Positions 8,216 to 13,807 of a DNA stretch of 13,807 bases are shown in pieces. The stretch is from Proteobacteria bacterium UBA7821 (GTDB taxonomy: Bacteria > Pseudomonadota > Gammaproteobacteria > Comchoanobacterales > Comchoanobacteraceae), in NCBI GenBank assembly GCA_002480165.1, contig DLBP01000021.1:1-13807 (forward strand), written 5' to 3'. The stretch's first letter is position 1, and every line of letters starts with the position of its first letter. Under the pieces are notes generated by a model. It was not told the origin of the DNA and searched no databases. It saw nothing but the letters and a program-made list of their open reading frames with translations. The position numbers were made by a program, and so were the translations under genes.

Positions 8216-8236
8216 TGTGGATAAATCTGTGGAAAA
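8216..8236 (-). promoter_or_regulatory. Two tandem DnaA boxes, 12 bp apart
   Basis: TGTGGATAA at 8216-8224 is, on the minus strand, the perfect DnaA box TTATCCACA. TGTGGAAAA at 8228-8236 reads TTTTCCACA, one mismatch from consensus, in the same orientation with start-to-start spacing of 12. This paired arrangement is typical of bacterial origins and DnaA-regulated promoters. There is no dnaA, dnaN or gidA nearby. Confidence 0.55.
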
Positions 8237-8238
8237 CT

Positions 8239-8256
8239 CGATTTTAAGCGATTTTA
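8239..8256 (+). repeat. Direct repeat of CGATTTTA with 10-bp period
   Basis: CGATTTTA occurs at 8239-8246 and again at 8249-8256, separated by AG, starting 3 nt after the second DnaA box. It includes TTAAG-N5-TTATG, resembling the tandem half-sites bound by PmrA/PhoB-type regulators (TTAAG-N5-TTAAG for PmrA). It may alternatively be an AT-rich accessory to the DnaA boxes. Confidence 0.45.
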
Positions 8257-8269
8257 TGACAGGAACCAC

Positions 8270-8291
8270 GGTCACTTTTGACAAAGTGATC
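8270..8291 (+). terminator. Hairpin after the kinase gene, overlapping a -35
   Basis: TCACTTT-TGAC-AAAGTGA (8272-8289) is a perfect 7-bp stem with a 4-nt loop, extendable by a G-U and a G-C pair to 8270-8291, and followed by CAATTTTAG, a short T stretch. It could be a weak terminator for the two-component operon. The loop and stem edge contain TTGACA (8278-8283), a perfect -35 hexamer, so an operator in front of the downstream gene is equally possible. No convincing -10 stands 16-18 nt away. Confidence 0.35.
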
Positions 8292-8391
8292 AATTTTAGA
8301 TCATCTTTAATTGCTTGTAAAATCAACCACATACACGTAAGCGGATGTATTAACTGAGAGTTTAAATGCCCTTGGCAAAAAGAGAAATTTC

Positions 8392-10815
8392 ATGCCTTAT
8401 TTGTTGACAAACACAGAATTATCACGATCACTGACGCAATTGAATACTCAAAGCCACAAGATGACACTTTCATTAGCCAAAAGAGTCCATATTGTTCAGG
8501 TCAATCAGTGGATTATTGAGAGCTACTTGGCTGACAAGCCCAACGCTTTCGTCATCTCCTCACTCGAGTCATGGCTATTATGGCTTGAGCTCGCTCTGAC
8601 CCATCCGGGGTCGGCCTCAACAACCGATCAATCCGAGGCAATTGAGCACTTGACCCACTTGTTTAATGTCAATCAGTCCGTGATTCGACACATCGATCCC
8701 CAGACCGATTCCAAGTATCAACAAACCGATTATGGCCATATTTATCGGATCTACCTGTCTCATTGCCAGGAAAACCAATTGATCGATCTGACCATGATTG
8801 CATCACAGCTTAGACAAGGCACTGTCCGCCCACTCAAAACCGATGTCCGGGTGTTATGTCATTCTAATATTGATCGGCTACCCTTCGATCGCTGGGCCGG
8901 CTATGAGTTAATCGACCCGATGAATCAACAGCAAAGACATTGTCTCACTGACAATGAGACAGACGAATTAAATGCACTGGTTGATTGGTGTCATCAACAT
9001 GCCAGTCAATCACAGTGGCCAATGACCATCGTTGCCCCCGATGAACCAACGGTCATTCAAGCCATCACAGCCCACCTATGCGCTAACCTACGACCGGGTT
9101 TAACGCTATCCGACTGGTCTGAAGACAGTCATCGCTACCGACTGGTGACACGAGCCACACTGGCTTTTTTGTCATTACATCACGAGTCGACGATTGATGA
9201 CTTACTCATACTATTGCAATCAAATCATCTTAACCTCAGCTTGCCTCAAAGCGATATTGACCACCTAGCTGCACTTAGAACGCGGATGACAACACTCAAG
9301 GATGCCTACTCATTCATCGAGTACCAGGCCCATTTAGATGAATTAAAACTATTGCTTAAGCGAATAATTTCACTCTGTCAAATCAGCGGCTCAGCTCATC
9401 GCATTAATCAATGGGCACACCACTTTAAGCAGCAATTGGTCCAGATCGATTGGCATCAATCCACACCTGCCGCCTACAGCAAGCGATTTGATGAACTACT
9501 CGAGCAGCTGATCAAGCAACAGCATTTGTTTGCCGAAATCAATCAAGCCACTGCGATCACAATGATCCACAGTCGATTGAGCCAGATGGTTTTCTACCCA
9601 GTTGACAAGACAGCGCAGCGACTGCATCTGATCAGCGCCAAGCAGGCCATTCATTGCCGATTACATCACGTCTGGGTCTACGGCTGCCACCAGTACTTTT
9701 ATCCGGCTTGTTTGAACCGAAAACAAGCAGAACTTGGGTATTTAAACATTCAGACTCCAACAGCAACTGAAAACCAACAAGCACTCATGGATCATTTGTG
9801 CCGACACACCCACGACGTCACATTTAGTAGTTGTAGACAATATCAAGGCCAAGCAGTCGAGCCAATCCCATTGATTGTATCCTGCCAACCGGTAGATCGT
9901 TATGAACAATCGGATCAGCCGGTGAAGCCATGGCTACCAACTGGCATCCACTGCCAAAAAGATTTACCACACATCAGCGGTCACCAATTATTGCTCGATC
10001 AATCCCACTGTGCTTATAAGGCTTATGCCAGACATCAGCTTCGTATCCAGAAAACTCAGAATAAATCAGCTAATTTTTCAATCGATGCCCTGGAGAAAGG
10101 TCGTTTTGTTCATTCAATATTACAACAGTTTTGGTCGGTTACACACGACCACGCAACATTGATAAGCCGTTCAATTGACCAAGAGGCCTTGCTGTTAGAT
10201 CGACTCATTGGCAGGCAATTACAACACTATACCAAACAATTAAAAATTAACGACCACATCTTAGTTGAGCACAATCGGGTTAAACAGCTGATACAAAAAT
10301 GGCTATTACTTGAAAAAGAGCGCGAACCGTTTTCAATATTACGCCTAGAACACCCAATCGAGCTATCGATTCGAACACTCCCTATTAAACTCGTGATTGA
10401 TCGAATTGATCGCTTACGCGATGGCAGTCTATTTATCATCGATTACAAGACCTATCCAGCTAAGCGGGCTGTTTGGCTTGCGGATCGTCTGCCGGACTTA
10501 CAATTGCAACTGTATGCACTGGCTTGTCGCTCGCTGGGTGACATTTCAGGGCTGGCTTTTGCGCATTTACACCATACTGGCTGTCAATGGACTGGTCTCT
10601 CAACCCAATCGGCTGATCACGGACTAATACAGCCAAGCCAAATTGGCTCGGGTAAAGAGACATTCGAGGAGTTATTTAACCATTGGCAGCGCTATTGTGA
10701 ATCAATGGTCACTGAATATCTCCAAGGTGGTATTGAAGCAAAACCTTATTTCCATGACAGTTGTCATTACTGCGAGTATCAATCCACTTGTGGTATTTTA
10801 GATGGGGATGATTGA
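8392..10815 (+). CDS. AddB-like PD-(D/E)XK nuclease subunit with Fe-S cluster signature
   Basis: An 807-residue cytoplasmic protein of the gammaproteobacterial AddB-like DNA repair family. The N-terminal two thirds resemble a degenerate helicase: the opening YLLTNTELSRSL fits the family start, but no Walker A (GxGKT) is present, so it should not hydrolyse ATP. The RecB-type nuclease domain is intact: H574 in GRFVH, D670 in VIDRID, D684 and K686 in IIDYKT, then QLQLYALA. Cysteines C540, C791, C794 and C800 give the lone Cys plus C-X2-C-X5-C arrangement that holds the 4Fe-4S staple in AddB. It is shorter than typical AddB (about 1000-1150). RBS AAAGAGA stands a few nt before ATG 8392. The AddA-like gene follows after 1 nt, which strongly implies a complex that resects double-strand breaks for RecA-dependent repair. 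Confidence 0.85.
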   Translation: MPYLLTNTELSRSLTQLNTQSHKMTLSLAKRVHIVQVNQWIIESYLADKPNAFVISSLESWLLWLELALTHPGSASTTDQSEAIEHLTHLFNVNQSVIRHIDPQTDSKYQQTDYGHIYRIYLSHCQENQLIDLTMIASQLRQGTVRPLKTDVRVLCHSNIDRLPFDRWAGYELIDPMNQQQRHCLTDNETDELNALVDWCHQHASQSQWPMTIVAPDEPTVIQAITAHLCANLRPGLTLSDWSEDSHRYRLVTRATLAFLSLHHESTIDDLLILLQSNHLNLSLPQSDIDHLAALRTRMTTLKDAYSFIEYQAHLDELKLLLKRIISLCQISGSAHRINQWAHHFKQQLVQIDWHQSTPAAYSKRFDELLEQLIKQQHLFAEINQATAITMIHSRLSQMVFYPVDKTAQRLHLISAKQAIHCRLHHVWVYGCHQYFYPACLNRKQAELGYLNIQTPTATENQQALMDHLCRHTHDVTFSSCRQYQGQAVEPIPLIVSCQPVDRYEQSDQPVKPWLPTGIHCQKDLPHISGHQLLLDQSHCAYKAYARHQLRIQKTQNKSANFSIDALEKGRFVHSILQQFWSVTHDHATLISRSIDQEALLLDRLIGRQLQHYTKQLKINDHILVEHNRVKQLIQKWLLLEKEREPFSILRLEHPIELSIRTLPIKLVIDRIDRLRDGSLFIIDYKTYPAKRAVWLADRLPDLQLQLYALACRSLGDISGLAFAHLHHTGCQWTGLSTQSADHGLIQPSQIGSGKETFEELFNHWQRYCESMVTEYLQGGIEAKPYFHDSCHYCEYQSTCGILDGDD
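8938..8961 (+). repeat. Two overlapping, mutually exclusive stem-loops inside the AddB-like gene
   Basis: CATTGTC (8938-8944) pairs with GACAATG (8950-8956) around TCACT. TGTCTCA (8941-8947) also pairs perfectly with TGAGACA (8955-8961) around 7 nt. Each is a 7-bp perfect stem and they cannot form together. No role is known; chance in a coding region is possible. Confidence 0.4.
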
Positions 10816-10816
10816 T

Positions 10817-13807
10817 ATGGCAAAAAGTGATTCACAATCTCGATTAGAGGCACTGGATACCACTCAGTCCTTTATTGTCGAAGCGCCTGCTGGATCTGGC
10901 AAGACAGAATTGTTGGTGAGTCGATTTCTAGCATTAATCGCAACAAGGCAGGTGAAGCCGGAGCAGGTGTATGCCATCACCTTCACGAAAAAAGCACAGT
11001 TTGAAATGAAACATCGAATTGAATCGATTTTAAAGCAAGCTGAAGCCAAAGAGACGCCCAAACCACACCAACAGACCAGCTATTCGCTTGCAAAGACAGT
11101 CCTAGATTTGGACGAAAAACACCAATGGAAATTACTCGACCAAATTGATGCATTAAACATCATGACGATTGATGCCTTAACACAAGGTCTGTTAGATACC
11201 TCACTTCCGAGTCAACCGCGTTTAGACTTGTGTGTCTACCCCGATGTGATCTACCGTCGTGTTGTTGAACAAGCCATGAGCGCCCACCAATTACCCGATA
11301 GTCTATCGTCAGCATTCAAGAGGTTACTCCAACTAACGCAAAATAACCTGGATCATCTCACGGAATTGTCGTGTTTACTGTTAAGAGAACGAGAGACATG
11401 GCTTCCATATCTCAGTGAGCTAAAAAGGCATTCAGTTCAAGACCAATCCATCAAACAAGCACTGTGTCAATGGACCCATTCACAGCTAGAGCGGTTTTAT
11501 CAAGCCATAGGTCCGTCATTATATGATGCGTTTTGCCGTTATTATTTAACCGCAATGCCCGATCAAGTGATTTCACCGTCTTTAAATCTAAATCACTGGC
11601 AGGATTTACTGGCTTTATTACTAACTCGTAGCAAATCGTTGAGAAAGCGCATCAACCATGCATGGATTAACGATCGAGAACAAGCCATCGATATCGCGGC
11701 CTTAAAAAGCCTGCATCAATCGCTCGTTGATCAGATTGATACCGCTGGGTTGCTCGATGACCTACTGTATATTCGTGAATTACCCCGTGATCAGATTCTA
11801 TCGGAACAGACTGATCTAATCCGAGCATTTTCAGTATGGTTACCTTATATTGCGGCCCATTTAAATATCTACTTTGACCAGAATAAAATAGCCGATTACA
11901 CTCACTTTAGTCTGACACTCCAGGGATTATTATCAGATGATGACAATGCATTAGCGCATCACTATCGGATCAATCAGCAAATACACCATTTATTGGTCGA
12001 TGAATTTCAGGACACCTCGATCAATCAGTATCAACTGCTAATCTCGTTAACACAACATTGGGACCAAGCGGTTAACACGTTATTTTTAGTGGGTGACCCC
12101 ATGCAGTCAATCTATCGCTTTAGAAAAGCCGAAGTTGAACTGTTTAGCCAAATACAAGACCATGGTTTAGGCTCGATTCACCTCAACCAAATTCGCTTAT
12201 CAACCAATTACCGATCTAGCCCTGTTGTGGTTGATTCGATTAACCAACTATTCCATTTGATTGGTCAATCAAACACGGCTAAGTTGAGTCAACCCGTTAT
12301 TTATCAATCGTCAGTGAGTGGCCAGAGCAGTATTCGTGCGGGTGATGGCGTTTATGCGCATTGGCTTGACGACGCTGATTCAGATCATGAATTAATCCAC
12401 ATCACCCAATTAATTGAACGGTTATCGATGCAGTGTGCTGATGAGTCAATTGCAATTCTGGTGCGTTCACGCAGTCAGATTAAGCCACTGTGTCGTTATT
12501 TAATGAAACAAGGCATCGAATTCGTAGGGGATGAATTAATCCCCATTAATCAGTCACAGTGGTTACATGACTTGCTGGCTGCAACCTTACTCTTGTTTGA
12601 CCAAGACGATCAGCTGATCTGGTTTCAGATATTAAAATCCCCTATCATCACCCTACCAGATGCGCCGCTGTCATCACTACAGTGGACTGATGACTTATCC
12701 GCTTGGTATACCCAGCTCGATGATCTATCCAAGACGCATGAACCCTTAGCGACGTTTCTCGATGTATTGAGACAAACCCGGCAGCATTTACCACTGGGCG
12801 GGATTCGACCCATCATCAATGACTTTTGGAGGCAACTGGGATTTTATCACCCAAAGAACCACAATCAAGTGAACATGTCACTGACCGTATTAGATATCAT
12901 TGAAACGATTCTAATGACTGACACAGCTGTATCCAAGACGTTATTGATGACGCTTATTGACAACAAGTTTATTGATCACAAACCCAGCGCCATCAGTCAG
13001 GTACACATTTTAACCATTCATAAATCAAAAGGCCTCGAGTTTGACCACGTGATATTGCCATGCTTACATAAACGGGTTCGGCCGCTTGATAAGAAACCGC
13101 TGTACATTGACACCATGAAAGGGGCTCAACGCTTGACCGTCATCGCACCAAAAGACAGTCAGGAAAACCCCAATCAATGGTACCAATTCATGCATTACCA
13201 AAACCAACTCAAAGATCAACACGAGCGCATTCGTCTATTTTATGTTGCGTGTACTCGAGCAAAATGTCAGTTGCATTTCACCGCAACATTAACCGAGAAA
13301 CCCGTCATCAAGGATCCAATTTTGTCGGCGCTGACAACACAGTATCCCGCACGCACTCCTTCTCCGGAGACACTCGAGATCGAAGACGCTCCCACATTAA
13401 CTCGGTATCAAATGCAGCCTTGTGCCAGTCACATTCGTGTGTGCTCAGCGAACACCAGTGCGGCCAAACCCATCAACACAGCTCAGCAATTAACGGGCTC
13501 AGTCTGTCATCTGCTCATTGAAAAGACCAGTGGATCGATTGATGAATTAAATCGGATAAAATCGCATGCTGTGATTGTGTGTGATGCGTTGATTCCAGAA
13601 TTCAACCGCAGAGAACATGTGCCTATTGTGAATACGTGTCATGAGATTGTTAGCAAATGGTATGGTATTGATTGGGTTTCTTGGCTATTCTCTCACCCAA
13701 TTGCAAACAAGCATCATGAAATTGAACTACACCATCAGCTAGGGCCCCGTATCCAAACGCTGCGTATTGATTATCTCATTGAATTCCCTGAGATGTACTG
13801 GGTGGTT
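10817..13807 (+). CDS. AddA/RecB-type UvrD-like helicase-nuclease (3' end outside window)
   Basis: Open for 997 codons with no stop to the window end. All SF1A helicase motifs are present in order: Walker A APAGSGKT (23-30), Ia TFTKKAQFEM (55-64), II DEFQDTS (395-401), III VGDPMQSIYRFRKAE (425-439), IV LSTNYRSS (461-468), V TIHKSKGLEF (733-742) and VI RLFYVACTRAK (806-816). A C-terminal RecB-family nuclease domain begins at GSVCH (894-898, H898) and reaches RIDYL with D985; the expected DxK motif lies just past the edge. This is the ATP-dependent motor that should pair with the AddB-like protein encoded 1 nt upstream. ATG 10817 is preferred because GGGG (10804-10807) sits 9 nt ahead; in-frame ATG 10808 would overlap the upstream gene by 8 nt and lacks a ribosome site. 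RecB, or a stand-alone helicase, is a less likely alternative given the partner. Confidence 0.9.
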   Translation, partial: MAKSDSQSRLEALDTTQSFIVEAPAGSGKTELLVSRFLALIATRQVKPEQVYAITFTKKAQFEMKHRIESILKQAEAKETPKPHQQTSYSLAKTVLDLDEKHQWKLLDQIDALNIMTIDALTQGLLDTSLPSQPRLDLCVYPDVIYRRVVEQAMSAHQLPDSLSSAFKRLLQLTQNNLDHLTELSCLLLRERETWLPYLSELKRHSVQDQSIKQALCQWTHSQLERFYQAIGPSLYDAFCRYYLTAMPDQVISPSLNLNHWQDLLALLLTRSKSLRKRINHAWINDREQAIDIAALKSLHQSLVDQIDTAGLLDDLLYIRELPRDQILSEQTDLIRAFSVWLPYIAAHLNIYFDQNKIADYTHFSLTLQGLLSDDDNALAHHYRINQQIHHLLVDEFQDTSINQYQLLISLTQHWDQAVNTLFLVGDPMQSIYRFRKAEVELFSQIQDHGLGSIHLNQIRLSTNYRSSPVVVDSINQLFHLIGQSNTAKLSQPVIYQSSVSGQSSIRAGDGVYAHWLDDADSDHELIHITQLIERLSMQCADESIAILVRSRSQIKPLCRYLMKQGIEFVGDELIPINQSQWLHDLLAATLLLFDQDDQLIWFQILKSPIITLPDAPLSSLQWTDDLSAWYTQLDDLSKTHEPLATFLDVLRQTRQHLPLGGIRPIINDFWRQLGFYHPKNHNQVNMSLTVLDIIETILMTDTAVSKTLLMTLIDNKFIDHKPSAISQVHILTIHKSKGLEFDHVILPCLHKRVRPLDKKPLYIDTMKGAQRLTVIAPKDSQENPNQWYQFMHYQNQLKDQHERIRLFYVACTRAKCQLHFTATLTEKPVIKDPILSALTTQYPARTPSPETLEIEDAPTLTRYQMQPCASHIRVCSANTSAAKPINTAQQLTGSVCHLLIEKTSGSIDELNRIKSHAVIVCDALIPEFNRREHVPIVNTCHEIVSKWYGIDWVSWLFSHPIANKHHEIELHHQLGPRIQTLRIDYLIEFPEMYWVV

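Noticed and set aside
8163..8357. Small 64-codon ORF spanning the kinase end and the intergenic region, and an antisense ORF at 8096-8332
   Set aside because: They overlap each other and the kinase gene in other frames, have no ribosome site or recognisable protein features, and the region is better explained by regulatory repeats.
8195..8391. A true chromosomal oriC
   Set aside because: Only two DnaA boxes were found, the region is under 200 bp, and no dnaA, dnaN, gidA or similar gene flanks it. Kept as a finding about DnaA boxes, not called an origin.
10808..10819. ATG 10808 as start of the AddA-like gene
   Set aside because: In frame, but the only purine-rich ribosome site (10804-10807) abuts it with no spacing, while it stands at a normal distance from ATG 10817.
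13177..13521. 114-codon plus-strand ORF near the window end
   Set aside because: It lies in another frame of the AddA-like helicase, whose own frame is continuous and contains motif VI in this stretch.
8392..13807. A novel anti-phage defence system made of nuclease plus helicase
   Set aside because: The paired genes have the diagnostic AddB Fe-S/nuclease and AddA helicase/nuclease layout and sit among housekeeping genes with no mobile or other defence markers, so general DNA repair is the better explanation.

Overview
The window looks like chromosomal DNA of a gammaproteobacterium of moderate GC (low-to-mid forties percent, estimated by eye). The class is inferred from the gene families present: a large 180-kDa-type NAD-glutamate dehydrogenase, a QseB/QseC-like two-component pair, and an AddB-like plus AddA-like helicase/nuclease pair of the kind found in gammaproteobacteria. 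I cannot name the genus. No transposase, integrase, phage gene, tRNA, rRNA or CRISPR array is visible.

Layout. (1) 1-1262, plus strand: the 3' end of leuS (leucyl-tRNA synthetase), then 2 nt later a complete rhomboid intramembrane serine protease gene. (2) 1259-5989, minus strand: one very large gene for a 1576-residue NAD-specific glutamate dehydrogenase (GdhB class). Its stop codon overlaps that of the convergent rhomboid gene by 4 nt, and a stem-loop is centred on the overlap. (3) 5990-6155: a 166-bp divergent intergenic region with a good sigma70-type promoter for gdhB and a chain of inverted repeats. (4) 6156-8194, plus strand: an OmpR-family response regulator and a QseC-like histidine kinase, overlapping as ATGA. 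(5) 8195-8391: a 197-bp intergenic region with one perfect and one near-consensus DnaA box, an 8-bp direct repeat with 10-bp period, and a palindrome whose loop carries most of a consensus -35 hexamer. (6) 8392-13807, plus strand: an AddB-like nuclease gene with an iron-sulfur cluster signature, then after 1 nt a large UvrD/RecB-type helicase gene that runs off the window. Its reading frame is open without a stop from 10817 to the window end (997 codons).

How they work together. The last two genes almost certainly form an AddAB-type double-strand-break processing complex: the AddA-like subunit carries all the SF1A helicase motifs and the start of a C-terminal nuclease domain, while the AddB-like subunit lacks a Walker A but keeps an intact RecB-family nuclease with the C-X2-C-X5-C iron-sulfur arrangement. 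GdhB would feed glutamate carbon into the TCA cycle as 2-oxoglutarate. The two-component pair is divergent from gdhB and could regulate it, itself, or neither; sequence alone cannot decide. The most unusual parts of the window are the two intergenic regions rather than the genes, which belong to known families.
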